Of a DNA stretch of 64,000 nucleotides, positions 16,076-24,491 are shown one piece after another (the first letter of the stretch is position 1; each line of letters starts with the position of its first letter). The DNA is from Rhodoferax sp. (lineage in GTDB: Bacteria > Pseudomonadota > Gammaproteobacteria > Burkholderiales > Burkholderiaceae_C). The translations under genes were made by a program, and so were the position numbers. The notes under the pieces were generated by a model, which was not told the origin of the DNA, searched no databases, and saw only the letters and a list, made by a program, of their open reading frames with translations. The stretch is from assembly GCA_024235935.1 (NCBI GenBank), contig JACKLL010000002.1:62001-126000 (forward strand), in the 5' to 3' direction.

Positions 16076-17637
16076 CGCGGCTGTTTCGCGGCGTCTTCAT
16101 CATCTGGGTCGTGCTGCGGTATGGCCTGGACGAATTGTTCCTGAACAGTTTCCAGAAGCCCTGGCTGCGGGCGCTCGCCCGGCTGGTTTCGATCGGACGG
16201 CGGCTCGATGCACCGCGCGGCGTGCGGCTGCGCGAGGCGCTTGAGCGGCTGGGGCCGATCTTTGTCAAATTCGGACAGGTCTTGTCGACGCGGCGCGATC
16301 TGCTGCCGCTGGACGTGGCCGACGAACTGGCGCGCCTGCAGGACCGCGTGCCGCCGTTCGATTCGGACATCGCGATCCGGACCATCGAGCGGGCGTTTCG
16401 CAAGCCGGTCGGTGATATCTTCGCCTCGTTCGAGCGTGTACCGGTCGCCAGCGCATCGATTGCGCAGGTTCACTTCGCGGTGCTGATCGACCGCCATGGT
16501 GTGCAGCGCGACGTCGCGGTCAAGGTCCTGCGCCCGGGCATGCTGCCGGCGATCGAGAAGGACCTGGGCCTGATGCGTACCATGGCCTCGTGGGTGGGCG
16601 GGCTGTCCAGTGACGGTCGGCGCCTCAAGCCACGCGAGGTGGTGGCCGAATTCGACAAGTACCTGCACGACGAGCTCGATCTGGTCCGGGAGGCGGCATG
16701 CGCAGCGCAGCTGCGGCGCAACATGGCCGGACTGGATCTGGTGCTGATCCCCGAGATGTACTGGGATTACTGCAGCCCCGAGGTGATCGTCATGGAGCGC
16801 ATGCGGGGCATCCCGATCAGCCAGGTGGACCGGCTGCGTGCGGCGGGCGTGGACATTCCGAAACTTGCGCGCGACGGGGTCACGCTGTTCTTCACACAGG
16901 TGTTCCGCGACGGCTTCTTCCATGCCGACATGCATCCGGGCAATATCCAGGTCAGTATCGAGCCGGCGACGTTCGGGCGCTATATCTCGCTCGACTTCGG
17001 CATCGTCGGAACACTGACCGAGTTCGACAAGGAATACCTGGCGCAGAATTTCACCGCGTTCTTCCGGCGCGATTACAAACGGGTCGCGGAACTGCATATC
17101 GAGTCGGGCTGGGTGCCGCCCGGCACCCGGGTGGACGAGCTCGAAGCGGCCGTGCGCACGGTCTGCGAACCCTATTTCGACCGGCCGCTGCGGGAAATCT
17201 CGCTGGGCATGGTGCTGATGCGGCTGTTCCAGACCTCGCGCCGCTTCCACGTCGAGATCCAGCCGCAACTGGTGCTGCTGCAAAAGACGCTGCTCAATAT
17301 CGAGGGCCTGGGGCGCGACCTGGACCCGGAGCTCGACCTGTGGAGCACGGCCAGGCCCTTTCTCGAGAAATGGATGCTCGAGCAGGTCGGGCCGCAGAAA
17401 CTGCTCGAACAGCTCAAGGAAGAGGCGCCGCGCTATGCCAAGCTGCTGCCGGGCCTGCCGCGCTTGCTGCACGACTATCTGCGCCGCCAACCCGATGGCC
17501 TGCCACGGGAGATCAAGGAGTTGCTGGTCGAGCAGCGGCGTACCAATCGGCTGCTCCAGGGCCTGGTTTACGGCGGCATCGGATTCGCGCTCGGGCTGCT
17601 GGCCATGCAACTGCTGGTGCACGTGCGCCTTTTTTGA
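16072..17637 (+). CDS. ubiB: Ubiquinone biosynthesis protein UbiB (atypical kinase/ATPase)
   Basis: 521 residues of the ABC1/ADCK family, needed for ubiquinone synthesis. The family KxGQ motif is in IFVKFGQVLSTRRDLLPLD (about residues 62-80), followed by the Ala-rich nucleotide loop region SVASIAQ-type VASASIAQVHFA, the ExD motif in YLHDELDLVREAA, and the catalytic-loop-like FFHADMHPGNIQV with LDFGIVGTL. The C terminus holds a hydrophobic span (LVYGGIGFALGLLAMQLLVH), the membrane anchor. It is translationally coupled to ubiJ. Confidence 0.96.
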   Translation: MTRLFRGVFIIWVVLRYGLDELFLNSFQKPWLRALARLVSIGRRLDAPRGVRLREALERLGPIFVKFGQVLSTRRDLLPLDVADELARLQDRVPPFDSDIAIRTIERAFRKPVGDIFASFERVPVASASIAQVHFAVLIDRHGVQRDVAVKVLRPGMLPAIEKDLGLMRTMASWVGGLSSDGRRLKPREVVAEFDKYLHDELDLVREAACAAQLRRNMAGLDLVLIPEMYWDYCSPEVIVMERMRGIPISQVDRLRAAGVDIPKLARDGVTLFFTQVFRDGFFHADMHPGNIQVSIEPATFGRYISLDFGIVGTLTEFDKEYLAQNFTAFFRRDYKRVAELHIESGWVPPGTRVDELEAAVRTVCEPYFDRPLREISLGMVLMRLFQTSRRFHVEIQPQLVLLQKTLLNIEGLGRDLDPELDLWSTARPFLEKWMLEQVGPQKLLEQLKEEAPRYAKLLPGLPRLLHDYLRRQPDGLPREIKELLVEQRRTNRLLQGLVYGGIGFALGLLAMQLLVHVRLF

Positions 17638-17673
17638 AGCGTCCCCAGGGACTGCCGGGCATGGGGCGCCCTC

Positions 17674-17679
17674 TATAAT
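17674..17679 (+). promoter_or_regulatory. Candidate -10 box upstream of the fmdB-like gene
   Basis: A perfect TATAAT lies 40 bp before the FmdB-family start codon, flanked by CCCTC and GAGGG so that the box sits in the centre of a small inverted repeat. I see no convincing -35. It lies in the 81-bp gap after ubiB and probably starts the FmdB-DUF502 unit. Confidence 0.45.
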
Positions 17680-17718
17680 CGAGGGTTTTGCGGCTTTCCC
17701 AACCAGAGCGATACCAGC

Positions 17719-18072
17719 ATGCCCATCTACGCGTACAAATGTGATTCTTGCGGGTTTGCCAAGGATGTTTTGCAGAAGATTTCCGACCAACCCCTGGTGC
17801 AATGCCCGTCCTGCCAGGCGCAGACATTCAAGAAGCAGGTGACTGCAGCCGGATTCCAGCTCAAGGGCTCCGGCTGGTATGCCACCGACTTCAAGGGTGG
17901 CAACACGGCCGTGCCTGCCGTCAGCGACTCCAAGTCGGGGGACGCCAAATCCGGCGCCAGCGCATCGACGGAGTCGGGCGGCTCGGCCAAGACGTCCTCG
18001 GATACGGCGTCCACCAGCACACCTGCTGCCAAGAAGACCGAATCCACGCCCAGCGCCGGCTCCGGTAGTTGA
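17719..18072 (+). CDS. FmdB-family zinc ribbon protein
   Basis: 117 residues. The N-terminal 45 residues are a compact zinc ribbon (MPIYAYKCDSCGFAKDVLQK, then VQCPSCQA) with two CxxC pairs at about Cys8/Cys11 and Cys34/Cys37, the FmdB/CxxC_CxxC_SSSS signature. It continues with the family segment GSGWYATDFKGG and ends in a low-complexity Ser/Ala/Lys/Thr tail typical of the family. The name comes from a formamidase-operon protein; a molecular role is not known. The order fmdB-DUF502-aspS is conserved in Burkholderiales. The next gene begins 24 bp after the stop. Confidence 0.9.
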   Translation: MPIYAYKCDSCGFAKDVLQKISDQPLVQCPSCQAQTFKKQVTAAGFQLKGSGWYATDFKGGNTAVPAVSDSKSGDAKSGASASTESGGSAKTSSDTASTSTPAAKKTESTPSAGSGS

Positions 18073-18095
18073 GCGACGGGCATCGGGTTTCGCGC

Positions 18096-18740
18096 ATGCC
18101 GTTCAAGAAGTATCTGATCACCGGACTGCTGGTCTGGTTGCCACTGGCGATTACCGTCTGGGTCATCACCTGGCTGATCGGCTTGATGGATGGCATCTTC
18201 GGCGGCGTGCTGTCGGGACTGGAAGCCTTTTTGCCGGGCAATGGTCAGAACGTGATCATCGACCGGCTGCGGGCCATCCACGGACTGGGACTGCTGCTGG
18301 TGTTCCTGACGCTGCTTCTCACCGGCGCCCTGGTATCGAACGTGGCCGGCCGCTGGATGGTCGCGCAATGGGACCGTCTGTTTGCGAACATCCCGTTCAT
18401 CAAGTCGATCTACAACAGCGTCAAGAAGATCTCCCACACGCTGTTCTCCAGCGATGGCAATGCGTTTCGCACGGCCATGCTGATCCAGTATCCGCGTGCA
18501 GGTGTGTGGACCATTGCGTTCCAGACCGGCACGCCACAGGGCGAGGCGGCGCGCCACCTGGGCGCCGGGTTCGTCAGCGTCTATGTGCCGACGACGCCCA
18601 ACCCCACCAGCGGCTTCTTCCTGATGTTGCCGCGCTCCGATGTGATCGAACTGGACATGACCGTCGATGAGGCACTCACCTACGTCATTTCCATGGGCGC
18701 GGTAGCGCCCGGAGCCGGTGTCCACCGGATCGAACACTGA
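18096..18740 (+). CDS. DUF502 family membrane protein
   Basis: 214 residues from the ATG at 18096 (MPFKKYLITGLLVWLPLAIT); an upstream in-frame TTG was not used. Two strong transmembrane helices are visible, residues about 7-30 (ITGLLVWLPLAITVWVITWL) and 65-88 (GLGLLLVFLTLLLTGALVSN), followed by the family core RLFANIPFIKSIYNSVKKIS and a soluble C-terminal domain with VSVYVPTTPNPTSGFFLMLP. The family is widespread in bacteria, and plant relatives are the COV proteins; no biochemical role is assigned. It is followed by aspS after 50 bp. Confidence 0.9.
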   Translation: MPFKKYLITGLLVWLPLAITVWVITWLIGLMDGIFGGVLSGLEAFLPGNGQNVIIDRLRAIHGLGLLLVFLTLLLTGALVSNVAGRWMVAQWDRLFANIPFIKSIYNSVKKISHTLFSSDGNAFRTAMLIQYPRAGVWTIAFQTGTPQGEAARHLGAGFVSVYVPTTPNPTSGFFLMLPRSDVIELDMTVDEALTYVISMGAVAPGAGVHRIEH

Positions 18741-18790
18741 AATATTGACCCGCTGCAGCGCAAGGCGTTTGTGGCCATTGAAAGTTCCTC

Positions 18791-20617
18791 ATGAGCATGC
18801 GTTCCCACTATTGCGGTCTTGTGACCGAAGCCCTGATGGGCCAGGTCGTCACCCTTTGCGGCTGGGTCAACCGGCGCCGCGACCACGGTGGCGTGATCTT
18901 CGTCGACGTGCGCGACCGTGAGGGCTATGTGCAGGTGGTCTGTGACCCTGACCGCGCGGAGATGTTTGCGCTGGCCGAGGGCCTGCGCAACGAGTTCTGT
19001 GTGCAGATCAAGGGTCTGGTGCGCGCGCGTCCGGAGGGCACGGTCAACGAAGGCCTCAAGAGCGGGAAGATCGAGGTGCTGTGCCACGAACTGGTGGTGC
19101 TCAACGCATCGGTGACGCCGCCGTTCCAGATCGACGACGAAAACCTGAGCGAGACGACGCGACTGACCCACCGGGTGCTGGACCTGCGCCGGCCCTACAT
19201 GCAGAACAACCTGATGCTGCGCCATCGGGTGGCCATGGAGGTGCGCAAGTTCCTCGACGGTGAGGGGTTCATCGACATCGAAACGCCGATGCTGACCAAG
19301 TCGACGCCGGAAGGTGCGCGCGACTACCTGGTTCCGAGCCGGGTGCACGATGGCCACTTCTTTGCGCTGCCGCAGTCGCCGCAACTGTTCAAGCAGTTGC
19401 TGATGGTGGCTGGCTACGACCGCTACTACCAGATCACCAAGTGCTTCCGCGACGAAGACCTGCGTGCAGACCGCCAGCCGGAATTTACGCAGATCGATAT
19501 CGAGACCTCGTTCCTCGGCGAGCAGGAGATTCGTGACCTGACGCAGGCCATGATCATCACCGTGTTCAAGAACACCATCAAGGTCGACCTGGGCGAGTTC
19601 CCGGTCATGACCTATGCCGATGCCATGCGGCTGTATGGTTCCGACAAGCCGGATCTGCGCGTCAACATGGAATTCACCGAGATGACCGACGTGATGACCG
19701 ACGTCGATTTCAAGGTGTTCTCCAGCGCCGCGAACACCCCGGGTGGCCGTGTGGTGGCATTGCGGGTTCCTGGTGGTGCGCGCGACAGCGGTGGCATGAG
19801 CCGCGGCGAGATCGACGCTTACACGGAGTTCGTCAAGATCTACGGGGCCAAGGGCCTGGCCTACATCAAGGTCAACGATGCCGTGGCCGGTCCGGGCGAG
19901 GCGTCGAACCGCTGGGCCGGGCTGCAAAGCCCGATCGTGAAGAACCTGCACGATGCGGCACTGACCCAGATCCTGGCGCGCACCGGCGCGCAAAATGGCG
20001 ACCTGATCTTTTTCGGTGCCGACAAGGCCAAGGTCGTCAACGATGCGATGGGCGCCTTGCGGCTCAAGATCGGCCACAGCGAGTTCGGTCGCAACAACGG
20101 CTTGTTCACCGCCGGCTGGCGTCCGATGTGGGTGGTGGACTTCCCGATGTTCGAATTCGACGACGAGGCCCAGCGCTACACCGCGACCCATCACCCGTTC
20201 ACCGCGCCCAAGGACGGGCATGAGGACTGGATGGTGTCCGATCCGGGCAAGTGCATCTCCAAGGGCTACGACATGGTGCTCAATGGCTGGGAAATGGGAG
20301 GCGGTTCGGTCCGTATCCACCGCGCCGACGTGCAGCAGAAGGTGTTCGATGCCCTCAAGATCACGCCCGAGGAAGCGCAGCTCAAGTTCGGCTTCCTGCT
20401 CGACGCACTGCAATACGGTGCACCGCCGCACGGCGGCCTGGCCTTCGGCCTGGACCGCATCGTGACGCTGATGACCGGTGCCGAGTCGATCCGCGACGTG
20501 ATCGCCTTCCCCAAGACCCAGCGCGCCCAGTGCCTGTTGACGCAGGCCCCGTCGCCGGTGGACGAGAAGCAGCTGCGCGAACTGCACATCCGGTTGCGTA
20601 ACGTCACGGCAGATTGA
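18791..20617 (+). CDS. aspS: Aspartyl-tRNA synthetase
   Basis: Charges tRNA(Asp) with aspartate (class II synthetase). 608 residues, the bacterial-type length including the GAD insertion domain. It opens with the anticodon-binding OB fold (VTLCGWVNRRRDHGGVIFVD), then class II motif 1 (RHRVAMEVRKFLDGEGFIDI), motif 2 (FRDEDLRADRQPEFTQIDIE), the GAD insert (about 290-420) and motif 3 (HGGLAFGLDRIVTLM). Whether it is discriminating or also charges tRNA(Asn) cannot be told by eye. Confidence 0.98.
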   Translation: MSMRSHYCGLVTEALMGQVVTLCGWVNRRRDHGGVIFVDVRDREGYVQVVCDPDRAEMFALAEGLRNEFCVQIKGLVRARPEGTVNEGLKSGKIEVLCHELVVLNASVTPPFQIDDENLSETTRLTHRVLDLRRPYMQNNLMLRHRVAMEVRKFLDGEGFIDIETPMLTKSTPEGARDYLVPSRVHDGHFFALPQSPQLFKQLLMVAGYDRYYQITKCFRDEDLRADRQPEFTQIDIETSFLGEQEIRDLTQAMIITVFKNTIKVDLGEFPVMTYADAMRLYGSDKPDLRVNMEFTEMTDVMTDVDFKVFSSAANTPGGRVVALRVPGGARDSGGMSRGEIDAYTEFVKIYGAKGLAYIKVNDAVAGPGEASNRWAGLQSPIVKNLHDAALTQILARTGAQNGDLIFFGADKAKVVNDAMGALRLKIGHSEFGRNNGLFTAGWRPMWVVDFPMFEFDDEAQRYTATHHPFTAPKDGHEDWMVSDPGKCISKGYDMVLNGWEMGGGSVRIHRADVQQKVFDALKITPEEAQLKFGFLLDALQYGAPPHGGLAFGLDRIVTLMTGAESIRDVIAFPKTQRAQCLLTQAPSPVDEKQLRELHIRLRNVTAD

Positions 20618-20677
20618 GCATGTGACGGGGCGGTGATGGTGCAGAATGCAGCCGGTGATACCCAGGCAGCTGCACCC

Positions 20678-21157
20678 ATGCCCATCGCCTACAAGATCCC
20701 GCAGTCGGTGCTGGTGGTGATCCACACCGCGGCGCTCGACGTCCTGTTGATCCAGCGTGCCGATGCGCCGGATTTCTGGCAGTCGGTGACCGGCAGCAAG
20801 GACCGCTTGCGCGAGCGTTTGCGCACGACGGCCGCCCGCGAAGTGCATGAGGAAACCGGCATCGATTGCCGCACCGGCAGTCCGCTGGCAGCCAGCCTGC
20901 GCGACTGGCATCTGGAAAACGTCTATGAGATCTATCCGCGCTGGCGCCATCGGTATGCGCCAGGTGTCACGCGCAATACCGAGCACCTGTTCGGCCTGAC
21001 GGTGCCGGCGGACATCTCTGTGACACTCAATCCGCGCGAGCACCGGGCCTGGCGCTGGCTGCCCTGGCGCGAAGCCGCAGAGGCCTGTTTCTCGCCGTCC
21101 AATGCCGAGGCCATCCTGATGCTGCCGCGCTGGTCGGAGCTGGGGGCAAGCGCATGA
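20678..21157 (+). CDS. nudB: Dihydroneopterin triphosphate diphosphatase (Nudix)
   Basis: Predicted to remove pyrophosphate from dihydroneopterin triphosphate in folate synthesis. The ATG at 20678 (MPIAYKIPQSVLVVIHTAAL) gives 159 residues; upstream starts at 20633/20636 are possible but add residues unlike the family. The Nudix box is GSKDRLRE, seven residues, then REVHEETGI, with one extra residue in the first gap compared with the textbook pattern. The end carries HRAWRWLPWREAAEACFSPS, typical of NudB. It follows aspS in the same order as many Betaproteobacteria; folE, the enzyme that makes its substrate, is 2 kb downstream on the same strand. Confidence 0.88.
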   Translation: MPIAYKIPQSVLVVIHTAALDVLLIQRADAPDFWQSVTGSKDRLRERLRTTAAREVHEETGIDCRTGSPLAASLRDWHLENVYEIYPRWRHRYAPGVTRNTEHLFGLTVPADISVTLNPREHRAWRWLPWREAAEACFSPSNAEAILMLPRWSELGASA

Positions 21158-21888
21158 ATATTGTTCGAGTGGCCACTTACAACATCCACAAGGGTGTACA
21201 GGGCGTCGGCCCGCGCCGGCGGCTGGAGATCCACAACCTGGGCCATGCGGTGGAGCAGCTCGATGCCGACATCGTCTGTCTGCAGGAGGTGCGCAAGCTG
21301 CATCGGCGCGAAGCCCAGTTTTTTGCCCGCTGGCCCGAGATGCCGCAGGCGGAATTTCTGGCGCCACCGGGTTACGAGGCGATCTACCGCACCAATGCCA
21401 CGACGCGCCATGGTGAGCATGGCAACGCCATGCTGTCGCGCTGGCCGGTGATCGACCATCAGCACGAGGACATGTCGGACCACCGGTTCGAGCAGCGCGG
21501 GCTGCTGCATTCCGAGATTGCACTGCATGGTCGGCCCGTGCATGTGGTGGTTGTGCATCTGGGCCTGATCCGTGCCAGCCGGGTGCGGCAACTGGCGCAA
21601 TTGCAGCGCTTCATCGACCGCGAGGTTCCAGGAGACGCGCCACTGGTCGTGGCCGGTGACTTCAACGACTGGGGCAAGACCGTGCAGCACGCCATGGCGG
21701 CCATCGGTCTGTCTGGATTCGCCGGCCAGTCGCACCCCACGTTTCCATCGCGCATGCCGATGGCCCAGCTCGACCAGATCTTTGTCCGGGGCATGGAGCC
21801 GCTGAGCCTGCAGGTGCCACGCGGACGCATCTGGTGGCGCATGTCGGACCACCTTCCGCTGGTGGCCGAGTGCGTCCTGCCGGACTGA
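21154..21888 (+). CDS. Endonuclease/exonuclease/phosphatase family protein (YbhP-like)
   Basis: 244 residues of the EEP superfamily of metal-dependent phosphodiesterases. All main motifs are present: ATYNIHKGVQG at the start, the metal-binding Glu in CLQEVRKLH, His in VVHLGLI, GDFNDW, and SDHLPL at the end. The start overlaps nudB by 4 nt (ATGA) and its stop shares a base with the next start (TGATG), so three genes are translationally coupled. In E. coli the homologous ybhP sits in front of clsB (ybhO) in the same way, which supports a role in phospholipid metabolism, although the substrate is unknown. Confidence 0.9.
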   Translation: MNIVRVATYNIHKGVQGVGPRRRLEIHNLGHAVEQLDADIVCLQEVRKLHRREAQFFARWPEMPQAEFLAPPGYEAIYRTNATTRHGEHGNAMLSRWPVIDHQHEDMSDHRFEQRGLLHSEIALHGRPVHVVVVHLGLIRASRVRQLAQLQRFIDREVPGDAPLVVAGDFNDWGKTVQHAMAAIGLSGFAGQSHPTFPSRMPMAQLDQIFVRGMEPLSLQVPRGRIWWRMSDHLPLVAECVLPD

Positions 21889-23150
21889 TGCGTACCTCTT
21901 CCCGCAATGCGGACGGCCATCGGGCCGGCCACCGGATCACCCTGTTGCAGGGGGGAGGGGAGTACTTTCCGGCACTCGAGCAGGCGCTGAACGCGGCGCG
22001 CCATGAAGTGCGGCTGGAAACCTATATCTTCAGTTTCGATGCGGCGGGTCAAGCAATTGCCGAAGCCTTGATCCGCGCTGCCGGCCGCGGCGTCAAGGTC
22101 TTTCTGACCGTCGATGGCGTGGGCACGCCTGCACTGCCGTCCTCGTGGTCGCAGCGCTTCGACACCGCCGGGGTCGCGTGGCATGTGTTCCAGCCACTGG
22201 GGCTGTGGGGCGCGGCCATGCCCAGCCGCTGGCGTCGGCTGCATCGCAAGGTCTGTGTCATCGACGGTGAAACGGCGTTCTGCGGTGGCATCAACATCAT
22301 GGATGACTTTCATGATCCGGGCGCCGGCGCATTGTCCGAACCGCGACTGGATTTCGCGGTTCAGGTGACCGGGCCGCTGGTTCTCGAACTGCTGGAGACG
22401 ACATCCCGGTTCTGGTGGCGCATGACGGTGGCCCATGATCTGCGCGAACGGGAATTGCCAGCGGCCTGGCATGACCTGCAGCAGAGGATGCGCCAGGCTC
22501 TGGCCGCGCGCGAGCAGGCGAAGGACGCGACGCCGCAAGCGCCTGACTCACAGCCTGCGTCTGCAAACGGAAGGGGGGCCCGTGCCAACCTGGTGCTGCG
22601 CGACAACCTGCGCAACCGGCGGCGCATCGAGCGCGCCTATCTGAAGGCCATTGGCGCAGCGCGCACGGAGATCGTCATTGCCAATGCGTATTTCCTGCCC
22701 GGGGTGCGCTTGCGCCGGGCGCTGGTCCATGCGGCGCGGCGCGGCGTGCGGGTGCGTCTGCTGCTGCAGGGGCGCTACGAGTATTTCCTGCAGTTTCACG
22801 GCTCGCGGCCGGTTTACAGTGCGCTGCTCGCCGCCGGGGTCGAGATCCATGAATACGCCGCCAGTTTCCTGCATGCCAAGGTCGCAGTGGTGGACGGACA
22901 CTGGGCCACGGTCGGCTCCTCGAACCTCGATCCACTGAGTCTGCTGCTGGCGCGCGAGGCCAATATCGTGGTGCGCGACCACGATTTCGCGCAGGACTTG
23001 CGCGCCCGGCTGGAACTGGCGATGGCGCAGGGCGGGCGCCTGGTCGACGCGCAGGCGTTCGCCAACCGTTCCTGGCGCCTGCGTTTTCTGGAGCAACTGG
23101 CGTACGGTGCGATGCGCCTGGGTTTGCTGCTGGTGGGGCGCCGCTATTGA
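21888..23150 (+). CDS. clsB: Cardiolipin synthase B-type phospholipase D protein
   Basis: Predicted to make cardiolipin at the inner membrane. I place the start at 21888 (MRTSSRNADGHRAGHRITLL), sharing a base with the upstream stop, giving 420 residues (E. coli ClsB has 413). Two phospholipase D HKD motifs are visible: HRKVCVIDGETAFCGGINIM near residue 120 and HAKVAVVDGHWATVGSSNLD near 330. There are no N-terminal membrane spans, as in ClsB and unlike ClsA. The partner ybhP-like gene lies directly upstream. Confidence 0.93.
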   Translation: MRTSSRNADGHRAGHRITLLQGGGEYFPALEQALNAARHEVRLETYIFSFDAAGQAIAEALIRAAGRGVKVFLTVDGVGTPALPSSWSQRFDTAGVAWHVFQPLGLWGAAMPSRWRRLHRKVCVIDGETAFCGGINIMDDFHDPGAGALSEPRLDFAVQVTGPLVLELLETTSRFWWRMTVAHDLRERELPAAWHDLQQRMRQALAAREQAKDATPQAPDSQPASANGRGARANLVLRDNLRNRRRIERAYLKAIGAARTEIVIANAYFLPGVRLRRALVHAARRGVRVRLLLQGRYEYFLQFHGSRPVYSALLAAGVEIHEYAASFLHAKVAVVDGHWATVGSSNLDPLSLLLAREANIVVRDHDFAQDLRARLELAMAQGGRLVDAQAFANRSWRLRFLEQLAYGAMRLGLLLVGRRY

Positions 23151-23230
23151 CGTGATCGCCTTGCCCCGACGCGTTTCAGGGGTTTGCAGGCCAGCCGGAT
23201 GCGCCGGGCAATCGCTGGTAGGATGGGCCG

Positions 23231-23956
23231 ATGTTAATGTCGACACCCTCCACCATGAGCGCAACAGACACCGAAGAAGGGACGCCGGTATCGGTCAAGA
23301 TACGTGAGCGACTGCAGGCGGCCCGCAAGCGGTTCCATGCCAACGACAACATCGCGGACTTCATCGAGCCGGGTGAACTGGAACTGCTGCTCGATGAAGT
23401 CGAGTCCAAGATGAAGGGCGTTCTGAGCAGCATGGTCATCGACACCGAGAACGACCACAACACCGACAATACCGCGCGGCGGGTGGCCAAGATGTATGTC
23501 AACGAGGTGTTTCGCGGCCGCTTCGTCAAGGCGCCGACGATCACCGAATTCCCGAATGCCGAACATCTGAACGAGCTGATGATCGTCGGGCCCATCACGG
23601 TGCGCAGTGCGTGCAGCCACCATTTCTGCCCGGTCATCGGCAAGATCTGGATCGGGGTCATGCCCAATGAACATACCAATGTCATCGGGCTGTCCAAATA
23701 CGCCAGACTGGCCGAATGGGTCATGGGGCGGCCACAGATCCAGGAGGAGGCGGTGGTGCAACTGGCCGATCTGATCCAGGTCAAGACGCAGCCCGACGGC
23801 CTGGCCATCGTCATGGAGGCCAGCCACTACTGCATGGCCTGGCGCGGCGTCAAGGACATGGACAGCAAGATGATCAATTCGGTCATGCGCGGCTCCTTTC
23901 TGAAAGACCCCAACCTGCGCCGCGAATTCCTGTCTCTGATTCCCGGAAAGGGCTGA
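23231..23956 (+). CDS. folE: GTP cyclohydrolase I
   Basis: Converts GTP to 7,8-dihydroneopterin triphosphate, the first step of tetrahydrofolate synthesis. 241 residues starting MLMSTPSTMSATDTEEG; a second ATG two codons later is possible. Zinc and catalytic residues are visible in SACSHHFCPVIGKIWIG (Cys and His ligands) and HYCMAWRGVKD with the distal Cys. NTARRVAKMYVNEVFRG is the dimer/active-site helix. The N-terminal part is longer than in E. coli FolE. The BLUF gene starts 4 nt after its stop, so the two are co-transcribed. Confidence 0.95.
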   Translation: MLMSTPSTMSATDTEEGTPVSVKIRERLQAARKRFHANDNIADFIEPGELELLLDEVESKMKGVLSSMVIDTENDHNTDNTARRVAKMYVNEVFRGRFVKAPTITEFPNAEHLNELMIVGPITVRSACSHHFCPVIGKIWIGVMPNEHTNVIGLSKYARLAEWVMGRPQIQEEAVVQLADLIQVKTQPDGLAIVMEASHYCMAWRGVKDMDSKMINSVMRGSFLKDPNLRREFLSLIPGKG

Positions 23957-23960
23957 AGCC

Positions 23961-24383
23961 ATGTTGGTAAGACTCTTGTATGCGAGCCGTGCGGTGGATA
24001 CCAGCACGGAGGCCATTGACGCGATCCTGTCGCAGTCCCGCCAGTCCAACCCGGTGTGCGGCATCACCGGCATCCTGTGTTACGGTGGCGGCATCTTTCT
24101 GCAGGCCATCGAAGGCGGCCGCATGGCGGTCAGCGAACTGTTTGGCCATATCCAGAAGGATGCGCGGCACAAGGACGTGGTGCTGCTGCATTACGAGGAG
24201 ATCTCCGAGCGGCGCTTCGGCGGCTGGACCATGGGCCAGGTGAACATGTCGCGCATCAACGTGTCCATCCTGCTGAAGTATGCCGAGCGCCCGGAGCTCG
24301 ATCCTTATTCGGTGTCGGGTTCGGTATCGCTGGCCTTGCTCGAGGAACTGATGGCGACCGCCTCCATCATGGGTCGCGCCTGA
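23961..24383 (+). CDS. BLUF-domain blue-light photoreceptor
   Basis: A single-domain, 140-residue BLUF protein that binds FAD and responds to blue light. The key residues are in place: Tyr7 in RLLYASRA, Asn30 in SNPVCGITG, and Gln48 in FLQAIEGG, which form the flavin hydrogen-bond switch, plus Trp and Met in FGGWTMGQVNMSR. After the core (about residues 1-95) there is a short helical cap (SVSLALLEELMATASIM) but no output domain, so it must signal through a partner protein. It is coupled to folE (4-nt gap). The partner and the response are unknown. Confidence 0.93.
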   Translation: MLVRLLYASRAVDTSTEAIDAILSQSRQSNPVCGITGILCYGGGIFLQAIEGGRMAVSELFGHIQKDARHKDVVLLHYEEISERRFGGWTMGQVNMSRINVSILLKYAERPELDPYSVSGSVSLALLEELMATASIMGRA

Positions 24384-24396
24384 TCCTGGCCCGGTT

Positions 24397-24422
24397 GTGC
24401 CAGGCCCGCTGTTGCCTGGCAC
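24397..24422 (+). terminator. Perfect 9-bp hairpin after the BLUF gene
   Basis: GTGCCAGGC (24397-24405) and GCCTGGCAC (24414-24422) pair perfectly around an 8-nt loop, 14 bp past the BLUF stop codon. No U tract follows. It probably marks the end of the folE-BLUF transcript. Confidence 0.5.
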
Positions 24423-24491
24423 GTATCGCCCGGTGCTGCGAAAAGACCAGACCTTGGTACCCCGCCTGCTCACCCATCAGCGCACTTTCGC

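Noticed and set aside
14387..17802. Long open frames antisense to the Tim44-ubiJ-ubiB-FmdB region
   Set aside because: They are shadows of the well-recognised plus-strand genes; low-complexity composition and no domain.
18680..21523. A 947-codon open frame antisense to aspS and nudB
   Set aside because: aspS motifs 1-3 and the Nudix box on the plus strand leave no room for a gene here.
21834..21887. Earlier start for the cardiolipin synthase gene
   Set aside because: It would overlap the EEP gene by 54 nt and add unrelated residues; the TGATG junction at 21886-21890 is a natural coupled start.
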